Source: a virus
IMG/VR virus record: IMGVR_UViG_3300033145_000526
Span: 1 to 35,353 of that record
Reading direction: 5' to 3' (one strand)
Length of the DNA: 35,353 nucleotides
Shown here: positions 1 to 8,147 of the stretch, piece after piece
Numbering within the stretch: the first letter of the stretch is position 1
Layout of the letters: each line of letters starts with the position of its first letter
Notes under the pieces: model-generated
The model's input: the letters and a program-made list of their open reading frames with translations, nothing else
Database searches by the model: none
Told to the model about the DNA's origin: nothing
Position numbers and translations under genes: made by a program

Positions 1-2308
1 TTTCTTTTACACCTTTTCCTTTTATCCATTTCCACATCTTAATTAAACTAAAACCACCAATACCAAGTCCTAAACTTTTACTTGCAAAATCAGAAGCCCA
101 ATCAGAAGTCATTGTAGCTAATGTATTGATTGAGTCTTTTACAAGATTACCAACAAACATTAATCCATTCATTAAAATAGGAATTAACCATCTTCTAAAA
201 CCTGTCATATATCCTGTTAATTTTTTACTAAGTTTTGATTGTTTAATATTTTCTTTTAAAGATTTCATATTTATTTTTCTAATAGATTTAAAAATATTAT
301 AAGTAGTTTCTTTGCCTGTTTTATCTTTTTTAGTTTTAATATTTTCTCTTCTTTGTTTTTTATAATCTTCATACTCTTTTTTTCTTTTATTAAAAGCATC
401 AGAAGCTCTAATAACTTTTGCTTTTTCACCAAGTGTTTGAGATTTTCTATGTATTTCTTTTTGTTTTTCCACATACTCTTTATAATTATTAATCTTTATT
501 TTTAATTTTTCTTTTTGTTCATTCACCCATATAGCTCTATCTTCTTGATTTATTTTTTTAGCTTCAGCGGCCATTTCTTTTTCAAAATCACGCCTTTTAT
601 CATAAAATTTTTGTTCATTTAAATTTTTTATATTCCACCATTCTTTACCTCTACTAAGAAGACTATCTCTTTTTTCTCCGACAGAATCTTTAAATTCGTT
701 AGCTTTTCTATGTAAAAAACCTTTTGTTTTATCTTTAACATCAGAATATTTTGCTTTAGCTTTACCAACTATATCTACTTTTTTATCCCATTCTGCTTGG
801 GTCATTTTAGAACCAATAGTCCACTTACCTATTTTACTTGCAACCCCAAGACCTTTTTTCCCTACTTTTCCTACCAATCTAGCAGCAGCTCCAGCAATTG
901 TGTAACCACTTTGTTTAGGTGCTTTTGTAAGGCCATCTGCTTTTCCGTCATTAGCTTTGGCTGCCGCAGAAGCTGAGATATAAGTATTACCAATTATACC
1001 ATCCATCTTTTCCATAAGACCAGTATAAGTCTGGGTCATAGCATCTAATAATCTTTCAAATACTGTTCCTCTAGTAGTTAATCTATTAGCATATATCCCA
1101 CGTTTTTTAAATAACATTCTTACTGGCATTGTCGCATATTTTATAGTTGCTTTTGATGATGCATAGATAGCATGAAATACTGGATGCTCATACAACATTT
1201 TATTCCAAGCAGCTTCTCTTACTTTATTTTCTCCAGAAATAGTTTTCTTTAACTCAATAGTTGCCTGAACTTGTCTTTCCATTAATGGTAGTTCTTCTTG
1301 TTTAGCTTCTTCTGAATAAGCTGTTATGAAACTCTTAATTAAACCTTGTTGTTCAGTTTTATCTCTTCTCATAATTTGACGTTCAAGATCTAAATTGCTT
1401 CTAGTATAAATTTCAAAAGCATTACGAATGCTAGAACCAACTTTTTCAAAACCAAAAAAGTCTTTTGATTTTTTTCCTTTACTACTCTCAAATATTGTAC
1501 CTTTTAAAAAATTCTTGCTTTTCTTTTCTTTGGCATCCATTCTTTTATTTACTTGATCAACAATAGTTTCAACTATTTTTCCTACAGGCTGGACTACCTC
1601 AGCAGCATGGACTTTAGCCAAACCTTCTTTTTTAACATAACCACCTTTAGCCATATGTGGTACTTGAGATTCTAATGATTTTTTAGTTCCTGCTTTACCA
1701 GTTGCATTCTTTTTAGCATTTTTAACTTGGACATTAATAGAACCACGTTTTTTAGAAGTCTTATCTCGTAAAGAATTCCAAAACTCTTTTGATTTCTCCC
1801 AACCAGCAGATGCAAGTTTTTTAAATCTAGATGAAACTGATTCTAATGCTCTATTTAAGCCAGACTTCATTTTCTCTACCATATTTCTAAAGATACTAGT
1901 CTCAAATAATTTAGCAATAGCATATCCAATAAAAGGAGTTATTTTAGCTGTTAAAGCAACCATCATACCTTCTCTTTTCATATGTATATCTTCACCTAAT
2001 GCTTTTGTATATTCACCAACAACACTTGCTCCTGTTTGTGTTATATTTTTAACACCTCTAGCAGTCTCAACAGTTATTAATTTGACACCCATTGCTAATG
2101 CTTGCGTAGACTTGGTTAAACTTTTTAAAGCTCTATCTACAGAAGATACAGCTTGTTTATTTCCTTTTATTGTTCCATATTGTTTTTCTACTTCAAGAAT
2201 TTTTGATCTCTTTATAGTAGTTTGTGCAATACTGCTAATACCTTTAATTCTTTTATCAGCTGCTGCATATTGACGTGCAGCTTCTTCCTTACTTATTCTT
2301 TCAACCAT
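1..2308 (-). CDS. Tape-measure-like virion protein, C-terminus cut by window edge
   Basis: An open frame of 769 codons runs from an ATG at 2308 off the left edge with no stop. The start is preceded by an AGAGGT ribosome site that overlaps the stop of the upstream gene. The protein is long and lysine-rich, with stretches predicted to be helical. A hydrophobic segment lies near residues 100-135 and another near the visible end (around residues 720-755). In the middle, 'MAKGGYVKKEGLAKVHAAEVV' echoes the Gly-Gly-Tyr/Val ... Ala-Glu-x-Val-x-Pro segment often seen in tail tape-measure proteins. Next to terminase and a probable baseplate hub, a tail or virion role is the best guess. The family assignment rests on composition and this one motif. 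An ejected internal virion protein is the alternative. Confidence 0.5.
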   Translation of the reverse strand, partial: MVERISKEEAARQYAAADKRIKGISSIAQTTIKRSKILEVEKQYGTIKGNKQAVSSVDRALKSLTKSTQALAMGVKLITVETARGVKNITQTGASVVGEYTKALGEDIHMKREGMMVALTAKITPFIGYAIAKLFETSIFRNMVEKMKSGLNRALESVSSRFKKLASAGWEKSKEFWNSLRDKTSKKRGSINVQVKNAKKNATGKAGTKKSLESQVPHMAKGGYVKKEGLAKVHAAEVVQPVGKIVETIVDQVNKRMDAKEKKSKNFLKGTIFESSKGKKSKDFFGFEKVGSSIRNAFEIYTRSNLDLERQIMRRDKTEQQGLIKSFITAYSEEAKQEELPLMERQVQATIELKKTISGENKVREAAWNKMLYEHPVFHAIYASSKATIKYATMPVRMLFKKRGIYANRLTTRGTVFERLLDAMTQTYTGLMEKMDGIIGNTYISASAAAKANDGKADGLTKAPKQSGYTIAGAAARLVGKVGKKGLGVASKIGKWTIGSKMTQAEWDKKVDIVGKAKAKYSDVKDKTKGFLHRKANEFKDSVGEKRDSLLSRGKEWWNIKNLNEQKFYDKRRDFEKEMAAEAKKINQEDRAIWVNEQKEKLKIKINNYKEYVEKQKEIHRKSQTLGEKAKVIRASDAFNKRKKEYEDYKKQRRENIKTKKDKTGKETTYNIFKSIRKINMKSLKENIKQSKLSKKLTGYMTGFRRWLIPILMNGLMFVGNLVKDSINTLATMTSDWASDFASKSLGLGIGGFSLIKMWKWIKGKGVKE

Positions 2309-2317
2309 GAATTACCT

Positions 2318-3262
2318 CTATAATTTTTTTATGATAGAAAAAAGTTTTGTTTGAGGTCCTTTATATAACTCTATAAACATTGCAGTTACCTCTGAAGGAT
2401 AAAAAAGTTCCTGGCTGCAAAATGATAAATTATTTGTAACACCTAACCCAGCTTCATATCCTTTTGTTAATCCAGCATATATATGTTTAAATTTCTTCAA
2501 TTGATTAAATAAAGAATTTAAATCTGAAAAGTATAATTTTATAAAATGATAAAAATCTGATAATACAGAATTAAATTCATCTTCTGTTAAAGTAGATTTT
2601 TTTCTTAAATTTCTACTTATTAAATCTAAATATTTTTTTATTGTGCCTGACGAATGTTTTTTATATTCAAAATTTTTAAATAAAAATCTTACAAACATTT
2701 TAGTTTCATTATTAATATCAAAACCATGCGTTTTAAATATTTCTTCAAACATAATTTTATAATAACTAAGAAATTCACCCCAAAATATTCTAATAAAACT
2801 ATTTTTAAATTTATCAGATGCCATATGCATTAACTCATGCAACATTAAATTTGATAGCCACTTATCTTTAGCAAAACCCCATTTTATATTATTGTCCATT
2901 AATATAAAAATTTGTTTTGTTTTAGGCGAAAAAAATCCAGCTATACCTTGAGATGAATATCCAGCAAAAATTTTAAAGACAGCTAATCTAAAAATTCCTT
3001 TATTAACCCAGCATGGAACTATTTTTTCATTGTTTATTAATCTTTCAATATCTTTAGCAATTGGTTTTATTTTAGAAATATTATACATAGAATTTATATA
3101 TTTCTTTTTTAAACTTTTAGAAGAATATAAATTCATTCCTTGTAAAGATGCAACTTTTTTTGGAGCAATTGGAAGTGCAAAAAGTTCCTGCTGAATGGTT
3201 GCATTATACTCTTGTATGAATTGAGTATCAATATTTACGTCATCTAAAATAATTTTTATCAT
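2318..3262 (-). CDS. Putative zinc metallopeptidase-like protein (HExxH)
   Basis: This 314-residue protein carries HELMH at residues 142-146 within a hydrophobic helix (LMLHELMHMA), the zinc-binding and catalytic signature of zincin peptidases. A glutamate in 'SEVTAMFIELY' near residues 288-298 could be the third ligand. There is no signal peptide or membrane segment. It sits 3 bases after the terminase stop and 9 bases before the tape-measure-like gene, so it is probably co-expressed with packaging and tail genes. A structural-protein processing or cell-wall role is possible, but no substrate can be read from the sequence. Family-level identity is unknown. HELMH is seen directly and peptidase activity is inferred. 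Confidence 0.6.
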   Translation of the reverse strand: MIKIILDDVNIDTQFIQEYNATIQQELFALPIAPKKVASLQGMNLYSSKSLKKKYINSMYNISKIKPIAKDIERLINNEKIVPCWVNKGIFRLAVFKIFAGYSSQGIAGFFSPKTKQIFILMDNNIKWGFAKDKWLSNLMLHELMHMASDKFKNSFIRIFWGEFLSYYKIMFEEIFKTHGFDINNETKMFVRFLFKNFEYKKHSSGTIKKYLDLISRNLRKKSTLTEDEFNSVLSDFYHFIKLYFSDLNSLFNQLKKFKHIYAGLTKGYEAGLGVTNNLSFCSQELFYPSEVTAMFIELYKGPQTKLFSIIKKL

Positions 3263-3265
3263 ATT

Positions 3266-4903
3266 TTATCCTTTGTCTGTTCCAAAAAAGAATTCCATAG
3301 TATTTACCATACCTTGATTTTCTGCTATATTATCTTTAACATATTTCATTATAGTTGCATCATTGATATTTATAGGTCCGTAATCATTTAATCCCATAAC
3401 CTCAGTAAATAAGTTACTAGTAACAGTATTATTTTGTAACATTAACACTGGATCATATTTATGAACATAGAAACATAAACCTGCAGATAAAGCAATATCA
3501 TCATGACATCCAATATCAGCTTCTACTCTTCCACTTGGTTTACTAATTAAGCCTATTAATTCTAATATTAATCTTTGTGATTTTATAATTTCTGGAAACT
3601 CTGTTATAATAGAATATAAAGCATCAATAATCAATGGTCTTGTTTTAGCAGTTGTTTGTAGACCAGGAACTAGTGTATTACCTCTTTTTTCTTTATACAT
3701 CATTTGAGAAAATTCACTCTTCATCATTTCCTCAACAACATGATTTCCATATGAATTTGACTCTACTACTATTGTACCAGGATATTGAGAAGCTGCAACT
3801 TTAACAACCTTAATAAAATCACCAACCCTACATTTGCCTTGATATTCAAATACTTGATCTAAATGTTGATAATCCCATACAGTTATAGCTGATTTATCTT
3901 CACCATGTTCAGGTGCTGTATCAACTCCAATTATATAATGAGTGTTTGGCATAGCAGGTTTATATCTCCATGCTTCACCATTAAATAATTTTATACGTTC
4001 TATAGGTTCTGTATTGATATCTTGTAATACTTGTGTTATATGATCACTAAAAAATGAACCAGTTGTAGCAAGGAATTTGAGTTCTAACTCCTGTTGAATT
4101 TTATTTGGATCATTTTCAAATAGTTGACATTGCGTATCATACCACCCTGGATCTTCTGATAATTCTTTTACATCTCTCCAATGTATTGTAAATTGTGTAA
4201 ATATATCATCCCCACCCACTGCTCTTTGATATTTTTCATAGAACCATTTACCAGGGCCAACTGTTTTATTTGGTGTAGATAATACTATTGTACCATAAGG
4301 AACATTAGCTTTTTTAGCATGCATCTGATTAGTTGATAGAGCTGGAATCATAGAAGTCCAAGCGGTATCAAGAAACTTAATAAAGGCCGCCTCATCTATT
4401 ACCAGGAAGGTTATAGCCTTACCACGAAGAGTTTTCTCTGGTGCATTCGGGTTTACTGGAGAAACGTATACCTTAGCCCCATTAGTTAAAATAAATGATT
4501 GTTCCGTCTTTTTATCAAATATAGCGCCCATCCATTTAGGTAATTTTTCAATCATTCCTCTAATGAATCTTGCAAAGTCAGTTGCTTCCTTACCATCTTT
4601 TGAAACAATACCTATAACAACATTATCAAAGAATGTTGCCAACCAAGCAGAATAAGCTTGAATAATAGTTGATATTCCAATCTGTCTTGATTTTAATACT
4701 AATATATAATGTTTTAGATTAATAGCTTTAATTAGTTCTGACTGTGGTTTATATGGTACAAGAGGTATATCTCCACCTGGCATCTCAATCAATATATATC
4801 TTGAACAAAAATAATCAAATGAATTTTTACAATTTATCCATTCTTGTACATATTTTTGAGCCTGATTCTGTACTTTCTTTTGTTTTGTGACTATAGCATT
4901 CAT
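3266..4903 (-). CDS. terL: Terminase large subunit (DNA-packaging ATPase/nuclease)
   Basis: This is the motor protein that drives DNA into the prohead and cuts it. The N-terminal ATPase has a Walker A-like 'LKSRQIGIST' (about residues 70-79), a Walker B 'FLVIDEAAF' (about 166-174) and the coupling motif 'LSTP' (about 208-211). The C-terminal RNase H-fold nuclease begins with 'IIGVDTAPE' (Asp near 328), followed by 'IVVESNSYGN' and a later acidic 'GCHDDIALS'. The length of 545 residues is normal for T4-type TerL. The start chosen is the ATG at 4903, 7 bases after GGGAG. A TTG two codons upstream is less well placed. No small subunit is visible in the window. Confidence 0.95.
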   Translation of the reverse strand: MNAIVTKQKKVQNQAQKYVQEWINCKNSFDYFCSRYILIEMPGGDIPLVPYKPQSELIKAINLKHYILVLKSRQIGISTIIQAYSAWLATFFDNVVIGIVSKDGKEATDFARFIRGMIEKLPKWMGAIFDKKTEQSFILTNGAKVYVSPVNPNAPEKTLRGKAITFLVIDEAAFIKFLDTAWTSMIPALSTNQMHAKKANVPYGTIVLSTPNKTVGPGKWFYEKYQRAVGGDDIFTQFTIHWRDVKELSEDPGWYDTQCQLFENDPNKIQQELELKFLATTGSFFSDHITQVLQDINTEPIERIKLFNGEAWRYKPAMPNTHYIIGVDTAPEHGEDKSAITVWDYQHLDQVFEYQGKCRVGDFIKVVKVAASQYPGTIVVESNSYGNHVVEEMMKSEFSQMMYKEKRGNTLVPGLQTTAKTRPLIIDALYSIITEFPEIIKSQRLILELIGLISKPSGRVEADIGCHDDIALSAGLCFYVHKYDPVLMLQNNTVTSNLFTEVMGLNDYGPININDATIMKYVKDNIAENQGMVNTMEFFFGTDKG

Positions 4904-4950
4904 ATACAAACTCCCTTTTTTATTTGTTCTAAATGCTTATCATAGATAGA

Positions 4951-4973
4951 ATCCTAAATTATATATATTAATA
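4951..4973 (-). promoter_or_regulatory. Candidate AT-rich promoter for terminase
   Basis: On the minus strand this reads TATTAATATATATAATTTAG followed by GAT, about 50 bases before the terminase start. A closely similar string (ATATTAATATACATAATATTAG) lies before the gene at 9595-9960. Shared spelling in two of the few real gaps suggests a phage promoter element. AT-rich sequence repeats easily by chance, so this is tentative. Confidence 0.3.
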
Positions 4974-5242
4974 ACTATATATAAGAAATTTTTATATATT
5001 TTAGGTTAATTTAATTGGACATTCGATAATGGTAAGTTCCATCGGTAAAATAAAATACACAGAATTACAGATTTCTTATGGTATGGACTATAGGTGATGG
5101 TTAAGAACCCCGTTGAAAATGTACTAAAACATATTGGAGATTAATGTTATGGAGTTTATAGAATATTGTATATTTAGTTTTAGATTTAGTTCAAGATTTA
5201 ACCAAATTTCACATTTTACATTATAGAATTTACATAGAAGAG

Positions 5243-5265
5243 AATCTTCCTTTTATAGGAAGATT
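5243..5265. terminator. Hairpin, likely terminator
   Basis: AATCTTCC and GGAAGATT form a perfect 8-bp stem with a 7-base loop. It lies 14 bases beyond the stop of the hub-like gene, as expected for a minus-strand terminator. The T-run (ATTTTT), however, follows the stem on the plus strand, while the minus side continues with CTCTTCT. It could end the minus-strand operon, or end a plus-strand RNA coming from the noncoding gap. Confidence 0.5.
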
Positions 5266-5278
5266 TTTGTTGTATATT

Positions 5279-6547
5279 TTAATTGATTGTTTTATTAGTT
5301 CTAATTAACTCAATTTTACCTACAGTCAACCAATCAGTAGTTTTACTCCAAACTATATCACTAGAAAATAATATATAATTTCCTTGAATATCAGTATGCT
5401 CTACTGTCTTTGTTTTTAATTTAACAACACATCCAATTTGCAATAATTTTTCTATTTGAAGATTTCTTTCAATATGAAAACTTAACCTAGAAATATCTGA
5501 TATCGCTTTAGATATTTTTGAAATTGCAAATGTTTCAGATAAATCTAATCCATTATTTCCTATATAATATTTAGTTCTATTAGCAACAGAAGTATTTACA
5601 AATGCTGCTTCTCCTTTTGTTGGACTAACTAATCCATAATTTTCACATATATCAGATAAATCATGATTTATTATATGATATAGTTTATCTGAAGGTAGTA
5701 CTATGTGTTTTATTGTTTTACCTAATACTCCAAACTTGGAATTACCCACGTAATTTGTATATAAACTATCATGAGTAAAAAAATAATTCTTTTTAGATTT
5801 AGAAATTTCAACATCTTCATCTTTATAAGATGTTGTTAATTGTTCTATATGCAATAAAAAATTCTTTTTTATTCTAGCAGATAAATTCATTACTTGTATA
5901 GTATTATCATATTGACAAAATATTACTGGAGCACCATTATAAATTCCAAAGTTTTCATCTAAATATTTAAAAGATTGATATAATGTAGTTGGTGGAATAC
6001 AACATTGCAATATTTTATCTGTATTTGCATCATCATCATCGTATTCTAATGTTGCTTGTGGAGTATATTCACTAACAATTGTTTCTATTATCTCTTTAAT
6101 TGTTTTTGGTCCTGTCCAAACTGTTTTTGGTCCTTCATTTAATCCTACAACTGGATTTATCATAGTAGTCATAATTTCAAATGGTTGTCTAACTACAGTT
6201 ACTAATTCATAAGCAGTTCTATCTCTTTGATAATCATTTACCATTATTTCAGAAACTGGAATTTCAAATTCTGAATTTACAATCATTAAATCAAAATCCA
6301 TACTCTCTACTACAAATTCTCCATGATCTTGTAAAGAAATATTTAATAATATTTTATCCTGTCCATATAATTTGTTTAATAATATAGTCTGTGGAGTAAC
6401 ATTTATTGTTAATGTAACTATTTGATATCCTGTCGCTAAAGAGGATGATATTCTTACATGACTAAGATCATTAGAATATTCTTCACCTTTAATCTTTAAA
6501 GTCATTATATAAGTTCTAGATGGAGCTAATATTTTTTTCTCACCCAC
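5279..6547 (-). CDS. Putative baseplate hub / tail protein
   Basis: A 422-residue protein with a GTG start at 6547, 7 bases after AAGGAG. It is rich in beta strands. The N-terminus (residues 10-75) alternates hydrophobic and polar residues as in the first barrel of tail hub proteins. A central segment with 'TIKEIIETIVSEY' and then 'CCIPPTTLYQSFKYLDENFG' (about residues 185-205) resembles the layout of gp27/gpD-type hubs, where a helical insert precedes a Leu-Asp-x-x-Phe-Gly-x-Tyr strand. The C-terminal part returns to strands. It lies between terminase and an abundant virion-like protein, which agrees with a tail role. I recognise the style of the family rather than a precise relative. Confidence 0.5.
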   Translation of the reverse strand: MGEKKILAPSRTYIMTLKIKGEEYSNDLSHVRISSSLATGYQIVTLTINVTPQTILLNKLYGQDKILLNISLQDHGEFVVESMDFDLMIVNSEFEIPVSEIMVNDYQRDRTAYELVTVVRQPFEIMTTMINPVVGLNEGPKTVWTGPKTIKEIIETIVSEYTPQATLEYDDDDANTDKILQCCIPPTTLYQSFKYLDENFGIYNGAPVIFCQYDNTIQVMNLSARIKKNFLLHIEQLTTSYKDEDVEISKSKKNYFFTHDSLYTNYVGNSKFGVLGKTIKHIVLPSDKLYHIINHDLSDICENYGLVSPTKGEAAFVNTSVANRTKYYIGNNGLDLSETFAISKISKAISDISRLSFHIERNLQIEKLLQIGCVVKLKTKTVEHTDIQGNYILFSSDIVWSKTTDWLTVGKIELIRTNKTIN

Positions 6548-6567
6548 AATAAATCTCCTTTTATTAA

Positions 6568-6595
6568 TTTATAATTTGTTCCAAAAAATTGACAA
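6568..6595 (-). promoter_or_regulatory. Candidate sigma70-like promoter
   Basis: On the minus strand TTGTCA (6590-6595) and TATAAA (6568-6573) are separated by 16 bases, just downstream of the 6601-6642 terminator and upstream of the GTG at 6547. The start of transcription would fall right beside the ribosome site, giving a very short leader, which weakens the call. Confidence 0.3.
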
Positions 6596-6600
6596 CAAAA

Positions 6601-6642
6601 AAAAACTCCAACTAATATTATAAAATACAAATTGGAGTTTTT
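6601..6642 (-). terminator. Rho-independent terminator after the 6669-7769 gene
   Basis: AAAAACTCCAA and TTGGAGTTTTT pair perfectly around a 20-base AT-rich loop. On the minus strand the stem is followed by a run of T (complement of A 6597-6605), so it ends transcripts from the gene stopping at 6669. The plus strand also has a short T-run. Confidence 0.8.
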
Positions 6643-6668
6643 CCAGTGTAGACAACACTATAAACTAA

Positions 6669-7769
6669 TTAACCATTAATAACACTTAAAGCATTTATCA
6701 TTTGCTCAGGAACAACCAATACTCTTTCAGCAATGTTTTCCATAATCTTCTTTGAATTAAGATTGGTTTCAACGCTGGTAAATCTAGTAAGAGTAAGAAA
6801 CAGTTGCCAGCTAGTCATATTCCAAGGAGTTGGAGTAGCTGGTGTTTCTGCATCCGGATCAGTAGCAAGGAGTTCATTTGAAATCATTTCCCTTCTTTTC
6901 TTGCCTGCTTTGGTTTCAATAATATCCAAAACTTTCATCATATCAGATTCTGTAATCTGATTATTGAAATTCTCAGTAATCATATCAACAATGTTAGCAC
7001 CAAAGATTGTAACATACTCGCCAAATGCTGCTTCAAGTTCAGTTGAGGAACCTGTTAAATGTATCTGTTTAATCTTACCAAACTTTTCAGTACAAAAGGA
7101 ACTTGAAAGAACATCTGACTCAGCAATATACATACCAAATACAATTGTTGAAGCACCAGTACCATCATAAGAATTGGTAATATTCATCATGGGTGATACA
7201 GTTCCAACGCCAGGAACAACACTGGGATTATTAATAACAATTTCATGTCTGATCTTTGTAAGGTTCGGAGCAATGAAATTTCTTTCAATAAGTTCAGCAT
7301 TGCCTACTGAAGTAATGGATTCTTTAATCTGATCAATCAGGGTTGCATTACCAAGAAATTTGTATGAGTTAGAAATAAAGTTTTGATATTTCCACTCTGC
7401 ATCATCTTCAAGACTTTTGGTAAAGATTGCAAGATGAGAAATTTCTTCATCATCAATAATACCAGAATCACCAAGAGTTTTGAGATTCTTATAAACAATT
7501 TCACTAAATTGATCTCTGTAATAATAAGAGCCTGGAGCAAGAATAGCAAGACCCATTTCAATAGCACGATCACCAAAAGTAGGTTTTAAAGGTTCTTCCT
7601 CATTAATTGTTTCAGTTGTCTCAGTTGTTGTTTCTTCATCGGTATCAGCAATATTATTAAAACCGTCTAAATTACCGTTTGCTTCAACATTTGCTTCAAC
7701 ATTTGCTTCAACAGATCCTTCAATTTCACTTGTATCTTCTTTAATAATTTCATTTAAATTATCGTTCAT
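6669..7769 (-). CDS. Unknown, probably abundant virion protein
   Basis: This 366-residue protein is not recognised. Its first ~65 residues are acidic low complexity, with three copies of VEAN and a Thr/Glu-rich run. The remaining ~300 residues look folded. The start resembles that of the gene at 21413-22186 (MNDNLxxII followed by an acidic linker). Its DNA uses visibly more G and C at third positions than most neighbours (also seen at 8148-9521 and 23031-24182), as in highly expressed genes. It has a strong terminator right after it, so it may be a one- to few-gene transcript. A structural protein, perhaps with a removable N-terminus, is an inference. Confidence 0.6.
   Translation of the reverse strand: MNDNLNEIIKEDTSEIEGSVEANVEANVEANGNLDGFNNIADTDEETTTETTETINEEEPLKPTFGDRAIEMGLAILAPGSYYYRDQFSEIVYKNLKTLGDSGIIDDEEISHLAIFTKSLEDDAEWKYQNFISNSYKFLGNATLIDQIKESITSVGNAELIERNFIAPNLTKIRHEIVINNPSVVPGVGTVSPMMNITNSYDGTGASTIVFGMYIAESDVLSSSFCTEKFGKIKQIHLTGSSTELEAAFGEYVTIFGANIVDMITENFNNQITESDMMKVLDIIETKAGKKRREMISNELLATDPDAETPATPTPWNMTSWQLFLTLTRFTSVETNLNSKKIMENIAERVLVVPEQMINALSVING
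7681..7713 (-). repeat. Tandem 12-base repeat coding VEAN
   Basis: GCTTCAACATTT occurs twice in tandem and a third time with a changed end (GCTTCAACAGAT). On the minus strand it encodes the repeated Val-Glu-Ala-Asn inside the acidic linker of the 6669-7769 gene. Copy number is likely to vary between isolates. Confidence 0.85.
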
Positions 7770-7801
7770 AATAATTAATCCTTTCTTTTATTAAATTCAG
7801 A

Positions 7802-8089
7802 TTATCTATTCTGAATTTTTTTATTGATTTCTTTTAATTCTTCTTCTTTTTCATCACGTTGTTTTTGAAGTTCCAGTAATATTTTACTTGCTTTTAATTC
7901 ATCATCAGAATCTTTGAGTTCTTTCGCTTCTCTGTCAAGAGCCTCAATCTTTCTTTTTAATGAATCACGCTTTTCTTCATCAAAAACTTTCTCACCAACA
8001 AGTTTAGAACTATAGCCTTTTCCCCAAATCTTCCAAGCCCATCTAACAAATAAGAATAAGACTACGAAAGTTATAAGTGCTTGAACCAT
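7802..8089 (-). CDS. Membrane-anchored coiled-coil protein
   Basis: A 95-residue protein with one hydrophobic N-terminal helix (residues 3-20). A charged Lys/Glu/Asp-rich region from about residue 38 to the end has heptad spacing of Leu and Ile, predicted as a coiled coil. ATG at 8089 follows AAGGTG. It is 58 bases downstream of the SPFH gene and may work with it at the membrane. There is no recognised family. The N-terminal helix followed directly by Arg-Trp-Ala-Trp-Lys suggests the C-terminal coiled coil is cytoplasmic. Confidence 0.65.
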   Translation of the reverse strand: MVQALITFVVLFLFVRWAWKIWGKGYSSKLVGEKVFDEEKRDSLKRKIEALDREAKELKDSDDELKASKILLELQKQRDEKEEELKEINKKIQNR

Positions 8090-8147
8090 ATGTCACCTTT
8101 TTAGTTAAATGGTGTGTCCTTATATCTCTATAAGAACAACATGTAAA

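Larger units (their letters stand above)
4904..5278. other. 375-base noncoding gap upstream of terminase
   Basis: No convincing gene is seen on either strand. The left third is almost pure A/T and may carry the terminase promoter. The middle (about 5015-5160) is less AT-rich and holds short potential hairpins: CGA/TCG plus TGG/CCA at about 5028-5044, and GGTT/AACC at about 5098-5108. The right end has a strong hairpin at 5243-5265. It could hold a small RNA, a packaging-initiation site or only regulatory sequence. I checked for tRNA and group I intron signatures and did not find them. The longest plus-strand frame is 22 codons. Confidence 0.6.

Noticed and set aside
271-474. Minus-strand 67-codon Lys/Leu-rich frame
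   Set aside because: It is an out-of-frame reading of the long tape-measure-like gene that spans 1-2308.
4904-5278. tRNA, group I intron core (TATAGTCC near 5090 on the minus strand) or short plus-strand peptide in the gap
   Set aside because: No T-arm/acceptor pairing was found; the intron P7 partner GACTA is missing on the needed side; the plus-strand frame is 22 codons without a ribosome site.
6733-7170. Plus-strand frames of 75 and 68 codons
   Set aside because: They lie inside the clear minus-strand gene 6669-7769, lack ribosome sites and have shadow-like hydrophobic composition. The same holds for other plus-strand frames in the window.
7681-7713. CRISPR array or regulatory iterons
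   Set aside because: The 12-base units are contiguous, have no spacers and keep the coding frame, so they are a protein repeat.
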